A stretch of 42,328 nucleotides of DNA from assembly GCA_021777915.1 (NCBI GenBank), contig JAJYCZ010000006.1:1-42328 (forward strand), in the 5' to 3' direction. The stretch comes from Pseudomonadota bacterium (GTDB taxonomy: Bacteria > Pseudomonadota > Alphaproteobacteria > Rhizobiales > Beijerinckiaceae). The notes beneath the pieces were generated by a model that worked only from the letters and a program-made list of their open reading frames with translations, was not told the DNA's origin and did no database searches. Below, one piece after another: positions 6,495 through 14,785 of this stretch. The stretch's first letter is position 1; each line of letters starts with the position of its first letter. The position numbers were made by a program, and so were the translations under genes.

Positions 6495-7139
6495 TCACAG
6501 ATGTTCGAGCAGGATGCCGCTCATGCGATGGGCGACATTCTCGAAATAATCGACGACCTTTTCCAGATGCGCAAACAGCTCCGAGCCCACGATATAGGCC
6601 ATCGGCTGGCTGTCCTTGTGGGCGCGGTAAAGTTCTTTCAACCCATGCATGTAGAGATGGTCGGATTCCTCTTCGAGCTCGACGATCTTTTCCACCGCCC
6701 CGTTGATCTTCGCCGCGTTGACGTTCATCGAACGCAAAAGCGGCATGGTTGCGCGCGAAATTCGGGCTGTCTCGACGATCAGGTCGCCGATGCGCTTCAT
6801 GTCGGGATCGAACGCGACGACATCGAACAGGGAAATGTTTCTGACGGTCTGGCGCATCTGATCGACGGAATCGTCCATGTCGCCGATCAGGCCGTGAATG
6901 TCGCCGCGATCGAAAGGCGTGATGAAACTGCGCCGCAGCGCGAGCAGGACCTCCGCTGAAACCACGTCCGCCTCCTGTTCGTAGCGGATCACCTCCTCGC
7001 ACAGCCGGGATACCTGGTCGCCGCCGTCGAGCACGGCGCGCAGGGTTCTGGCGCAATCGAAGCTGATCTGCGCGTGGCGCTCGAACAAGTCGAAAAACCT
7101 GTCCTCCTTCGGCATCAGGGCCTGTAGCCAGCCGAGCAT
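6495..7139 (-). CDS. DUF47 (PhoU-like) Pit accessory protein
   Basis: A 214-aa helical cytosolic protein of the DUF47/PhoU-like family, called OrfA beside pit in rhizobia and thought to modulate Pit activity. Visible features are the start MLGWLQALMPKED-FFDLFE, E/D-rich helices (CEEVIRYEQEADVV, GDMDDSVDQM, VELEEESDHLYMHGLKELY) that suggest the metal clusters of PhoU relatives, and a C-terminal VDYFENVAHRM. The chosen ATG has GGGGAGG 5 bases upstream; the frame stays open to 7268 without a better start. It is the first gene of the pit operon. Family assignment is firm; the exact regulatory action is inferred from homologues. Confidence 0.93.
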   Translation of the reverse strand: MLGWLQALMPKEDRFFDLFERHAQISFDCARTLRAVLDGGDQVSRLCEEVIRYEQEADVVSAEVLLALRRSFITPFDRGDIHGLIGDMDDSVDQMRQTVRNISLFDVVAFDPDMKRIGDLIVETARISRATMPLLRSMNVNAAKINGAVEKIVELEEESDHLYMHGLKELYRAHKDSQPMAYIVGSELFAHLEKVVDYFENVAHRMSGILLEHL

Positions 7140-7156
7140 GGGCGCCTCCCCAGGAT

Positions 7157-7185
7157 TTGACAGTTGAACGAAGCTTTTGTGACAG
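7157..7185 (-). promoter_or_regulatory. Pho-box-like site upstream of DUF47-pit
   Basis: Leftward CTGTCAC (7185-7179) and CTGTCAA (7163-7157) are direct repeats 22 bases apart, that is two helical turns, with a degenerate unit (gcttcgt) at the midpoint and AT-rich 4-base spacers. This fits the 11-base period of PhoB boxes. The site ends 17 bases before the DUF47 start codon, so bound PhoB would probably block rather than activate transcription. Confidence 0.5.
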
Positions 7186-7400
7186 GGCTTAGGCGGTCGG
7201 CTGCAATAAGTAAAGTCCAAGCCCGCGGGAAGGAAACGGCGCGTTGTTTCTCGGCGCCCGGATCGCAACTGGCAGCCGATCTGACGCCATCGCCGGCGCC
7301 GCCGTCGCCGCCCGACGCGATCAAAAAGACATAATTTTCATATATGTTACAAGGACGCAAAGCGCCGGCATGGCGCCGGTCGCAACGAGAGGAGGCTGTC

Positions 7401-7772
7401 ATGGCTGGCCTCATGGACTTCAATCGGAAAGGCGCGCGTTTCCAGGATTACGCCAATTTCGTCCTTGGCGCGCTGCTGTTCATCGCGCCCTGGGCGCTCG
7501 GATACACGCATGAAATGATGGCCGCGCGGGTGGCGTGGATCGGAGGGCTTGTCGTCGCCATTCTGTCGCTCGCCGCGATCTTCAGATTCGCGGAGTGGGA
7601 GGAGTGGATCAATCTCCTGATCGGCGCCGGCGTGTTCATCTCGCCCTACGTCTTCCATTTCATGCATGTCATGCATGCGGTGGCGACTCATTATGTGCTC
7701 GGCCTGCTGATCGTTCTTGCGTCCGCGACCGAACTCTGGGCGGTGCATCACCCGCAACGGCGCTTCATGTGA
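7401..7772 (+). CDS. SPW-repeat membrane protein
   Basis: A 123-aa integral membrane protein with four hydrophobic helices in two repeats. Each repeat contains an SPW-type motif: FIAPWALGY at about residues 27-35 (Ser replaced by Ala) and FISPYVFHF in the second half (Trp replaced by Tyr). The family (PF03779-type) is common in rhizobia and has no established function. The ATG at 7401 follows GAGAGGAGG. The frame is open from 7344, but that extension lacks a Shine-Dalgarno site. The gene stands alone and converges on proS, with which it shares a hairpin. Confidence 0.85.
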   Translation: MAGLMDFNRKGARFQDYANFVLGALLFIAPWALGYTHEMMAARVAWIGGLVVAILSLAAIFRFAEWEEWINLLIGAGVFISPYVFHFMHVMHAVATHYVLGLLIVLASATELWAVHHPQRRFM

Positions 7773-7778
7773 GGACCG

Positions 7779-7803
7779 GCCCGCGCTTTCAATAGGCGCG
7801 GGC
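7779..7803. terminator. Hairpin between SPW gene and proS
   Basis: A perfect 8-bp GC stem (7779-7786 with 7796-7803, loop of 9) covers the proS stop codon and lies 7 bases after the SPW gene stop. It is likely a shared convergent terminator, though no long T tract follows. Confidence 0.4.
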
Positions 7804-9333
7804 GATCAGAATCTCTTCCACCGCCGGGCGCCCGGTGAACACGCAGGCGTCTTCCGTCCTGGTCTGGCCGACGGGAATGTTGCGCAAGGTGAGTTTCCGC
7901 GCCTTGAGCCGCGTCTCGATCTCTTCCAGCTCGGGCCCCGTCGGCCGCGCCCAGGGCGCGCGCACAAAACCCTTGAAGGCCGATTTGGCGTCGTCCTCGC
8001 CGGCCTCGCCGAAATAAGCGGCGATGGCGTCGAAATCCTTGAAATCAGACCGGATATTGCCGTCGAGGCGCGCCTTGGCCTCGGCGAAGAGATTGGCCTG
8101 GATCTCGCTCAGCAGCGCCGGCGCCCGGGCGACGAATTCCGCGCGGGCGAGGCCCTGCGAAAGGATCTTGTCGCCGTCGCGCAAGCGGTCGCGGCGGATC
8201 ATGGTCACCTGATTGCCAGCCATGTCGCGCGGGCCGATTTCGAGCAGGATCGGCGCGCCGCGCCGCAGCCAGTCCCAGCGCTTGTTGGCCGAGCGGATCG
8301 GCTTCCTGTCGAGTTTTACGCGCATCGGCTGGCTGAAAGCGGTCACGCCGTTGAGTTCGTCCTCCAGCGCCTCGCAATAGGCCAGAAGCTCGGCGTCCTC
8401 CGGTTTTTCGCGCAGCATCGGCACGATGACCACCTGTTTCGGCGCGATGCGCGGCGGCAGGCGCAGCCCGTCATCGTCGCCGTGGGTCATGATGACGCCG
8501 CCGATCAGCCGGGTGGACACGCCCCACGAGGTGGTGTGGCAATAGTCGAGTTCGCCGGTCGCCGCCTGGAATCGGATGTTTTGTGCGCGTGAAAAATTCT
8601 GGCCGAGATAATGCGAGGTGCCGGCCTGGAGCGCCTTGCCGTCCTGCATCATCGCTTCGATCGAAAAAGTCGAATCGGCGCCGGGAAAGCGCTCGTTCTC
8701 CGGCTTTTCGCCGACCACCACCGGCATGGCCAGCACGTCTTCGGCGAGCTCGCGATAGACTTCGAGCATTTTCAGCGTCTCTTCCAGCGCGTCTTCCTTG
8801 GTGGCGTGGGCGGTATGGCCCTCCTGCCAGAGGAATTCGGCGGTGCGCAGGAACAGCCGGGTGCGCATTTCCCAGCGCACCACATTGGCCCATTGATTCA
8901 TCAGCACCGGCAGGTCGCGATAGGAGCTGATCCAGCGGCGGAAAGCGTCGCCGATGATCGTCTCCGAGGTCGGCCGCACCACCAGCGGCTCCTCAAGTTC
9001 GGAAGCCGGATCGACCACCAGCTTGCCGTCCTGAGCCTTCAGGCGGTGATGGGTGACCACCGCCATTTCTTTCGCAAAACCTTCGACATGGCTCGCCTCC
9101 TGGGCGATGAAGCTCATCGGGATGAACAGCGGGAAATAACAGTTGTCGTGGCCGGTCTCCTTGATGCGCCTGTCGAGCGCCGCCTGGATCAGCTCCCAAA
9201 CGCCCCAGCCCCAGGGCTTGATGATCATGCAGCCGCGCACCGGCGAGGTTTCCGCGAGATCGGCCTGATCGACCACGGCCTGATACCATTCGGGAAAATT
9301 CTCTTCGCGGGTGACGGGGAGCGCGCGTTTCAT
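7789..9333 (-). CDS. proS: Prolyl-tRNA synthetase, eukaryote/archaeal type (ProS type 3)
   Basis: A 514-aa class II synthetase that charges tRNA-Pro in the cytosol. Motif 1 region SPVRGCMIIKPWGWGVWE, the RPTSE stretch, motif 2 (RWEMRTRLFLRTAEFLWQEGH, given here in part) and motif 3 (GVSTRLIGGVIMTHGDD) are clear, followed by an anticodon-binding domain (APKQVVIVPM) and a C-terminal domain ending in Tyr (IARAY). These and the absence of an insertion editing domain mark the type 3 form. Most alphaproteobacteria are expected to have a shorter bacterial-type ProRS, so this copy is notable. I chose the ATG at 9333, giving a usual N-terminus; 9357 and 9369 are other options. Confidence 0.93.
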   Translation of the reverse strand: MKRALPVTREENFPEWYQAVVDQADLAETSPVRGCMIIKPWGWGVWELIQAALDRRIKETGHDNCYFPLFIPMSFIAQEASHVEGFAKEMAVVTHHRLKAQDGKLVVDPASELEEPLVVRPTSETIIGDAFRRWISSYRDLPVLMNQWANVVRWEMRTRLFLRTAEFLWQEGHTAHATKEDALEETLKMLEVYRELAEDVLAMPVVVGEKPENERFPGADSTFSIEAMMQDGKALQAGTSHYLGQNFSRAQNIRFQAATGELDYCHTTSWGVSTRLIGGVIMTHGDDDGLRLPPRIAPKQVVIVPMLREKPEDAELLAYCEALEDELNGVTAFSQPMRVKLDRKPIRSANKRWDWLRRGAPILLEIGPRDMAGNQVTMIRRDRLRDGDKILSQGLARAEFVARAPALLSEIQANLFAEAKARLDGNIRSDFKDFDAIAAYFGEAGEDDAKSAFKGFVRAPWARPTGPELEEIETRLKARKLTLRNIPVGQTRTEDACVFTGRPAVEEILIARAY

Positions 9334-9594
9334 GGACAGGACCGCTGGTTGTTGCATCGGCCGCCACAAGCCGGAACGCCGACCGCTCGTCTCCCGTCAA
9401 CGGGGAGAGGGGCGCCAACGGCGACCGCCCGTGCAAACGGACAGGGAGGAAGGTCACTTCTGGACTGAAATCGCATGGTTGGCAATGTCTCGCAGACGAT
9501 GGAACGGATGAGGGTCTGTGCGGGTTTGCCCGTTGCGGGCTGGCGCCGCGCTTTTCGGCGCGGCCCGCGGGATCACCAGAGAAAGGGAAACGGC
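9334..9594. other. Divergent intergenic region with GC hairpin
   Basis: Space between proS and the small secreted protein gene. It holds a perfect 7-bp hairpin (gccgcgc, six-base loop, gcgcggc; about 9548-9567) about 30 bases before the secreted-protein start, and a weak ctccc/ggggag repeat near 9390-9405. No gene or clear promoter boxes seen. Confidence 0.4.
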
Positions 9595-9978
9595 ATGCGT
9601 AAACTTGCTGCGGCGCCGGCGCTCGGCGCCCTGATGGCGCTCATCGCGGCGCCGGCCCTGGCCGCCGACGCCGCCCAGGAAATCAAGACGGCCGCCCTCC
9701 ACGCCGGAATGGCCTCCGCCTCCGATACGCTGGAAATGGTGCGCGCGCATCTGCACCACGCGCTGAACTGCCTTGAGGGCCCGAAAGGCGCCAATTTCGA
9801 CGCCAAGGCGCTGAATCCCTGCAAGGGCCAGGGCATGGGCGCCATCCCGGATTCGCCGCCCGACAAGCGCAAGGCGCTGGAGGCGGCCGCCGGTCAGGCC
9901 GGAATGGCGCTCGCCGAGCCGGACATGGCCAAAGCCAAGGCCATGGCGGCGCAGGTCCAGAAAAGCCTCGGCGAATGA
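9595..9978 (+). CDS. Small periplasmic protein with His/Cys motif
   Basis: A 127-aa protein with a clear Sec signal peptide (MRKLAAAPALGALMALIAAPALAA, cleavage probably after ALA near residue 23). The mature part has MVRAHLHHALNCLEGPKG, then NFDAKALNPCKGQGMGAIPDS, and a helical C-terminus. The HLHH cluster with two Cys suggests metal or haem-like ligand binding, but this is inference; similar small periplasmic proteins of unknown role are found in other proteobacteria. An AAGGGAAA site precedes the ATG. It stands alone between divergent proS and the convergent small gene at 10016. Confidence 0.75.
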   Translation: MRKLAAAPALGALMALIAAPALAADAAQEIKTAALHAGMASASDTLEMVRAHLHHALNCLEGPKGANFDAKALNPCKGQGMGAIPDSPPDKRKALEAAAGQAGMALAEPDMAKAKAMAAQVQKSLGE

Positions 9979-10015
9979 CGCCGCAAGGCGCGGCGCCAGG
10001 CTGAATGAATGCGGG

Positions 10016-10342
10016 TCAGCGCCGGCTTTTCACGGGCGTCGCCGGCTTGCACCAGCGCAATTCGCGTGGATCGGCGACAATGCTTCCCGGACGCAAAGCC
10101 TCGGGAGGCATGTTTCCTTTCACGCCGCTTTCCTGACACCAGGCGAAATGGATGCGGGTCGGCAGCCGGCAATAAGCGCAACGGGTCATCGGCATGGGGT
10201 CGCCCTCGACAAAATGTTGACCAAGCGTCCGGATCGTCGCCGATCCGAGCTTACCCGCCTTGTCCGAGTCCTGCCCTTTCAAGCTCCCGCCGCCTGTCGC
10301 GGAGGGTTCGCCAGAAACCACAAGCAGGAATGATGCCAACAA
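10016..10342 (-). CDS. Hypothetical small Cys-containing protein
   Basis: An open frame of 108 aa whose C-terminal half contains MTRCAYCRLPTRIHFAWCQ and later LRWCKP, a Cys pattern that might bind metal. The N-terminus from a TTG codon is hydrophobic (LASFLLVVSGEPSA) and could be a signal sequence, but no good Shine-Dalgarno site is seen. A shorter version from the ATG at about 10192 (MPMTRC...) is possible. No family is recognised. It lies between two plus-strand genes and converges on the small periplasmic protein. The frame may be fortuitous in GC-rich DNA. Confidence 0.4.
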   Translation of the reverse strand: MLASFLLVVSGEPSATGGGSLKGQDSDKAGKLGSATIRTLGQHFVEGDPMPMTRCAYCRLPTRIHFAWCQESGVKGNMPPEALRPGSIVADPRELRWCKPATPVKSRR

Positions 10343-10435
10343 CAGGCTTAATGGCGGATTAACGCGCGACAGCGCGAAAACGCTTCCGGTCGCACGGCAA
10401 AAGAGCTATGACGCGACAGCGCGGGTCGCGCGGAA

Positions 10436-10879
10436 ATGCGGAAAAGTTTCATGCTGTCAGGTCTGCTCGCTCTGGTTTTCGCCTCGGCTTTCGCCGGCGC
10501 GGCGCTTTATCTGGTTTTCGTCGAGCAGCCGGCCCGCCTCGCGCTCGACGACGCGTCGATGATTCGCGAATGGGCGCCGAGCGACAGCCGCGGCTTCGCT
10601 CTGCTCGGCGGCCTCGCCGTACTCACCGCGATCGCCGGCCTCGCCGCCTTCGCCCGGAATTCGGACATCCGCTGGCTGATCGGCGCGCTGGTCGTGCTGG
10701 CGAGCTGGCCCTATACCTTTTTCGTCATCGTGCCGCTCAACAACCGGCTGCTGGCGACGTCCGCCGCCCGCCCGGACGCCGACGCCCGTGAAATGGTCAC
10801 CTTCTGGGGCCAGCTCGAATGGGGCCTGTTCGCGCTTGGCGCCGCCGGGACGGCGGTTTTCGCCTGGACTTTGGCGTGA
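10436..10879 (+). CDS. DUF1772-like four-helix membrane protein
   Basis: A 147-aa inner-membrane protein with four hydrophobic helices (about residues 7-29, 52-72, 78-98 and 124-146). The pattern ALYLVFVEQPARLAL after helix 1, the SWPYTFFVIVPLNNRLLA stretch after helix 3 and the WGQLEWG turn before helix 4 match the DUF1772 (anthrone-oxygenase-like) family. The catalytic role of bacterial members is unsettled. It lies 57 bases before the alcohol dehydrogenase gene on the same strand and may be transcribed with it. Start at 10436 lacks a strong RBS; an ATG five codons later is an alternative. Confidence 0.75.
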   Translation: MRKSFMLSGLLALVFASAFAGAALYLVFVEQPARLALDDASMIREWAPSDSRGFALLGGLAVLTAIAGLAAFARNSDIRWLIGALVVLASWPYTFFVIVPLNNRLLATSAARPDADAREMVTFWGQLEWGLFALGAAGTAVFAWTLA

Positions 10880-10936
10880 CCGTTTGACTTGACGCCCGCG
10901 CGGGGACGAAACTGCGCTTCATGAGGAGGCTCCCTC

Positions 10937-11932
10937 ATGCATGCGATGATTCTCAAGAAAATCGGCGCGCCGCTCGAATGGACGGAACGGCCCGATCCCC
11001 TGCCCGGCCCCGGCGAAATCCGGCTGAAGATTTCAGCCTGCGGCGTCTGCCGCACCGATCTCCACGTGGTGGACGGCGAATTGCCGAATCCCCGCGTTCC
11101 GATCATTCCCGGCCATGAAATCGTCGGCCGGGTGGACATGATCGGGCCGGGCGTCGGCGGCTTCGACATCGGCGAGCGGGTCGGCGTGCCCTGGCTCGGC
11201 CATACCTGCCACGTCTGCGGGCCGTGCCTCGGCGGCCACGAGAATCTCTGCGACCATCCCGAATTCACCGGGTTCACCCGCGACGGCGGCTATGCGACCC
11301 TGGCCGTCGCCGACGCGCGTTTCGCCTTTCCGCTCGGCGAAAAAGGCGAGGACGCGGCTCTGGCGCCCCTGCTCTGCGCGGGGCTGATCGGCTGGCGCGC
11401 CTTCAAGATCGCCCTCCGCTGCGCCGGCCGCATCGAGAGGCTCGGCCTCTATGGCTTCGGCGCCGCCGCCCATATTCTCGCCCAGGTCGCGACCAGGCAG
11501 GGCCACGAAGTTTTCGCCTTCACCCGGCCCGGCGACCTCGCCAGCCAGGATTTCGCCCGGACTTTAAGCGCCGTCTGGGCCGGCGGCTCGGACGAGGAGC
11601 CGCCGGAAAAGCTCGACGCGGCGATCATTTTCGCCCCCGTCGGCGCGTTGGTCCCGGCTGCCCTGCGCGCCGTGCGCAAGGGCGGCGCCGTGGTCTGCGC
11701 CGGCATCCACATGAGCGACATTCCGAGCTTCCCCTACGCCCTGTTGTGGGAGGAGCGGCAACTCGTCTCGGTCGCCAATCTCACCCGCCGCGACGGCCTG
11801 GAGTTCCTACGGCTCGCCCCGGAGCTCGGGATCGAGACGACGACGAAAATCTATCCGCTGAGCGACGCCAATCGGGCGCTCGCCGACCTCCGCGCCGGCG
11901 TCTTCGACGGCGCGGCGGTGCTCGTTCCATGA
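10937..11932 (+). CDS. Zinc-dependent alcohol dehydrogenase
   Basis: A 331-aa medium-chain dehydrogenase that should oxidise an alcohol or reduce an aldehyde with NAD(P). Catalytic zinc ligands are Cys38 (CGVCRTDLH), His60-Glu61 (PGHEIVG) and Cys147 (LLCAGLIGW). Structural zinc ligands are Cys91, Cys94, Cys97 and Cys105. The Rossmann turn reads [10 protein letters not shown], an altered GxGxxG. Substrate is unknown; the form is close to AdhA-like single-domain-type bacterial enzymes. A strong GAGGAGG site precedes the ATG. The PPK2 gene begins 10 bases after its stop, so the two form an operon. Confidence 0.92.
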   Translation: MHAMILKKIGAPLEWTERPDPLPGPGEIRLKISACGVCRTDLHVVDGELPNPRVPIIPGHEIVGRVDMIGPGVGGFDIGERVGVPWLGHTCHVCGPCLGGHENLCDHPEFTGFTRDGGYATLAVADARFAFPLGEKGEDAALAPLLCAGLIGWRAFKIALRCAGRIERLGLYGFGAAAHILAQVATRQGHEVFAFTRPGDLASQDFARTLSAVWAGGSDEEPPEKLDAAIIFAPVGALVPAALRAVRKGGAVVCAGIHMSDIPSFPYALLWEERQLVSVANLTRRDGLEFLRLAPELGIETTTKIYPLSDANRALADLRAGVFDGAAVLVP

Positions 11933-11942
11933 GGCGCAAGCG

Positions 11943-12821
11943 ATGGCCAAGGACAAACCCGTCATCGACACCAGGAAATTCCGCGCCAAGGGCGGCGCGA
12001 CCATCAATCTCGCCGAATGGCCGACCTTGATCGAGCCGATCTATCGCTCCAAGGAGGACTATCACGAATTGCTCGCCGACCATGTGGCGCGTTTGAGCGA
12101 TATGCAGCGCATGCTCTACGCCGGCGACCGCCATGCCCTGCTGCTGATCTTTCAAGCCATGGACGCGGCGGGCAAGGATGGCGTCATTCGCCACGTCATG
12201 TCCGGCGTCAATCCGCAGGGCTGCCAGGTTACGAGCTTCCGGCATCCGGGCGGGTCTGAGCTGCGCCACGATTTCTTCTGGCGCGTCGTCGCCGCCTTGC
12301 CGGAACGCGGCCGCATCGGCATTTTCAACCGCTCCTATTACGAGGACGTGCTGATCGTCCGCATCCACCCCGACCTGCTGCGCAGCGAGGGATTTCAGCC
12401 CGGCGAGGGGAAAACTCTCTGGAAGGAGCGCTATCACTCCATTCGCGAATTCGAACGCCACCTGACCTCCAACAATGTCCACGTGCTGAAATTCTTCCTG
12501 CACCTGTCGAAGGAAGAACAACGCAAGCGTTTTCTCGCCCGCATCGACGAGCCGGAAAAAAACTGGAAATTCTCCCAGGCCGATATAGCGGAGCGGGCCC
12601 ACTGGGACGATTATATGCGGTGCTACGAAATGTGCCTGTGCGAAACGAGCGCTGAAAACGCGCCCTGGCACATCGTTCCCGCCGACGACAAGCTTTCGAC
12701 CCGGCTGATCGTCTCGCAGATCATCCTTGAGAAAATGGACGCGCTCAAACTCGCCTATCCGACGGTCAGCGCCGAGCGCCGCGCCGAATTGCAGGCGATT
12801 CGCGATCAGTTGACCTGGTGA
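11943..12821 (+). CDS. ppk2: Polyphosphate kinase 2 family protein
   Basis: A 292-aa cytosolic kinase that transfers phosphate between polyphosphate and nucleotides. Walker A is AMDAAGKDG (residues 72-80), followed by the typical [16 protein letters not shown], and the Walker-B/lid region is [16 protein letters not shown] (about 128-143). Later motifs [18 protein letters not shown] and [17 protein letters not shown] are family hallmarks. The single-domain size and N-terminal extension fit the class that acts on AMP or ADP, but substrate preference is not certain. It follows the alcohol dehydrogenase by 10 bases. Polyphosphate use links it in theme to the pit operon, but the two are several kilobases apart. 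Confidence 0.92.
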   Translation: MAKDKPVIDTRKFRAKGGATINLAEWPTLIEPIYRSKEDYHELLADHVARLSDMQRMLYAGDRHALLLIFQAMDAAGKDGVIRHVMSGVNPQGCQVTSFRHPGGSELRHDFFWRVVAALPERGRIGIFNRSYYEDVLIVRIHPDLLRSEGFQPGEGKTLWKERYHSIREFERHLTSNNVHVLKFFLHLSKEEQRKRFLARIDEPEKNWKFSQADIAERAHWDDYMRCYEMCLCETSAENAPWHIVPADDKLSTRLIVSQIILEKMDALKLAYPTVSAERRAELQAIRDQLTW

Positions 12822-12848
12822 CGCGCAGCGCCGTCCGTTCGATCAGCC

Positions 12849-13253
12849 TCAGCTCTTGAGCTTCCAGCCGCCGCCGGCCTTGCAGGCCGCGCCCTTGCCG
12901 ACCTGTGGCCGGCCGTTGATGTAAACCGTGTGGGTGAAGTCGCGGCAGTCGCCACTGGCGGCGCCGGGGGCGACATAGCCATAGGCTCCGTCGTCGCCGC
13001 GCCAGGTTTTCCGGTCGCCGGAATTGAGCGCGGCGATTTCCGCATTGTTGGCGGCGGTCCTGTCGGCGGCGTCGAGGCTGGCGCCGAGCGCGCCGCTGGC
13101 CAGGCCCGCATAAGGCGGCGGCGGCGCCACGGCGGCCGGCGGCGGCGGCGCGGCGCCGCCCACCTGGGCGCAGCCCGCGAGAGAACCTGCAAGAGAACCT
13201 GCAAGTGAAACCATCATCGCGCCGGCGGCCCCGGCTCGAGCCAGACTCTTCAC
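12849..13253 (-). CDS. 17-kDa-antigen-like outer-membrane lipoprotein
   Basis: A 134-aa probable lipoprotein. From the GTG at 13253, which has TGGAGG 6 bases upstream, it begins with a signal sequence ending in a lipobox LAGC (Cys at about residue 28), then a Pro/Ala linker. The C-terminal domain has GASLDAADR, TWRGDDGAYGYVAPG, CRDFTHTVYINGRPQVGKGAAC, the pattern of the RT0821/17-kDa surface antigen family, likely outer-membrane anchored. The signal carries three copies of SLAG encoded by tandem 12-base repeats (13180-13203 plus a partial copy), which could vary in number by slippage. The gene converges on ppk2. Confidence 0.82.
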   Translation of the reverse strand: MKSLARAGAAGAMMVSLAGSLAGSLAGCAQVGGAAPPPPAAVAPPPPYAGLASGALGASLDAADRTAANNAEIAALNSGDRKTWRGDDGAYGYVAPGAASGDCRDFTHTVYINGRPQVGKGAACKAGGGWKLKS

Positions 13254-13421
13254 GGCAAACCTCCAGAGTGGATCATCATGACCTTGAGCGATCATAGCGG
13301 CGGACGGCGCGCCATGAAAGACGAAAGGACGAGAAACGGCTTCGATCCCGGCGTCCGGCCGCGCGGCGAGGACCGGCCCGCCTCGCCCGGAGCCTCCGGA
13401 TCGAGCCGAACCGGCCGGTTC

Positions 13422-14561
13422 TCAGTCGGCTCGGGCGCAGCGCCCCGACGCCGGCGGCTGGCGTCTCACGCCGATCGCGGACGATCGACTGACGAGAGTT
13501 CGGCCGCTCTCCAGCATTGCAAGCGGGCGCCTTGCGAAGCCGACGATCGTGTTCGCGCCGTCGGAATCGGACGCCGTGCGGACCTGGGCGCGCGCCGGCT
13601 CGACAAATCTCGTGTTGAACCAGGCCGCCGTCGCTGAAAAAAGCACGATGACCGGCGTCGTCGCCGCCACGAGACTCCAGCCGCGCCATTCGTTGACCGG
13701 CAGGAACTGCGCCGCGACGAAAGCCGCGGTCCACTGGAACAGGAAGACGGGATAGCTGAGTTCGCCGAGATATCTGTCCAGGGAACCGATGAACGGGCCG
13801 CCCAGGCGGCGCGGCGTCGTCATCACGACCGCGGCGGCCAGAACGGTGTTGAGATAATAGCCGAGGTTTTCGACATAGGTTTGCGGCGCCAGGGCATTGG
13901 CGACGACGAGATGCCCGAGCCACGCGATGGCGATGGGAATGAAGGCGCGCGGAGTCCGGCAGTCGAAATTCTTGGCCAGAAAATAGGTCAAGGCGCCGAT
14001 CGCATAGCTCAACAGCGCGCTGGGGATCGCGAAATATCGGTAGGCAAAACCCGTCCCGGCATGCAACTGCAGCAGATGGTAGGCGACGCCGCCGGCGAGG
14101 AAGATCGCGGCGTGGCGGGCGGACCGCGCCATGCTGAGATAGAGCAAGGCATACATGATCGTCTCGACGGCGACCGACCAGGCGGGCTCGATCAGACGAA
14201 AATTCGGCTCGCTGAAGGCGAGCGGAAACAGCGAGAAATTCGCCAGAAGGTTTTCGCCGCTCATCTGGAATCGCCATCGCGGCATGAACAGCCCGGCGTG
14301 GGGCAGGAAGCGGATCAGCAGGAAAGTCACGCCACAGGCCAGGAAATAGAGCGGCGCGATGCGCATCACCCGATTTCTGAAAAATCGGGCGCCGTCGAAA
14401 AGATAGACTTCATTCAGCGCCGCGGTGATGGCGAAACCCGAGAGGACGAAAAAGGCGCCAACCGCATAATGGCCGGCATGGGTGAGGCTGGCGACGCCGG
14501 ACAGATGCGAAATCAGCACGGTATAGGCCAGCAGGAAACGGAAAATTCCGGACATCGCCAT
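13422..14561 (-). CDS. Acyltransferase 3 family membrane protein
   Basis: A 379-aa polytopic inner-membrane O-acyltransferase of the OafA/YrhL type, which modifies surface sugars or lipids. It begins MAMSGIFRFLLAYTVLISHL with the family His; then GAFFVLSGFAITAAL, RNRVMRIAPLYFLAC and EPAWSVAVETIMY match conserved blocks. About ten hydrophobic segments follow, and the last 50 residues are hydrophilic, Arg-rich and poorly conserved in type. No glycan cluster is nearby, so the substrate is unknown. Start was set at the ATG at 14561; 14555 is also possible, and the frame is open to 14606. It is monocistronic. Confidence 0.88.
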   Translation of the reverse strand: MAMSGIFRFLLAYTVLISHLSGVASLTHAGHYAVGAFFVLSGFAITAALNEVYLFDGARFFRNRVMRIAPLYFLACGVTFLLIRFLPHAGLFMPRWRFQMSGENLLANFSLFPLAFSEPNFRLIEPAWSVAVETIMYALLYLSMARSARHAAIFLAGGVAYHLLQLHAGTGFAYRYFAIPSALLSYAIGALTYFLAKNFDCRTPRAFIPIAIAWLGHLVVANALAPQTYVENLGYYLNTVLAAAVVMTTPRRLGGPFIGSLDRYLGELSYPVFLFQWTAAFVAAQFLPVNEWRGWSLVAATTPVIVLFSATAAWFNTRFVEPARAQVRTASDSDGANTIVGFARRPLAMLESGRTLVSRSSAIGVRRQPPASGRCARAD

Positions 14562-14785
14562 CGCTCGGATCGCCAGCCGCGCAAACGCGGCTCCAGGACT
14601 TACCAAGGTTAGGCCTGAGCTGCTTTCGGATTGATTGATTTAAAATGCGCAATTTGCCTTCGGCGACGCCTGGACGCGGAGCCTGTTTCCGCTCCCGTCC
14701 CCGGCCTCGCTCCTTTGGCGGCTTGGGCTCCCCGCGCAAGCCGAAACGCCGGCCCGGGCGCGACACGCGTCGGCGCTGCGCCCCT
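14562..14785. other. Intergenic, no gene seen
   Basis: GC-rich stretch between the acyltransferase start and the histidine kinase stop. An AT patch at 14630-14660 could hold the leftward acyltransferase promoter. Short open frames here have Arg-rich shadow-like composition. Confidence 0.4.

Noticed and set aside
5379-6959. 526-codon plus-strand frame over the pit operon
   Set aside because: It runs antisense to Nudix, pit and DUF47, is Arg/His/Asp-rich and has no family features.
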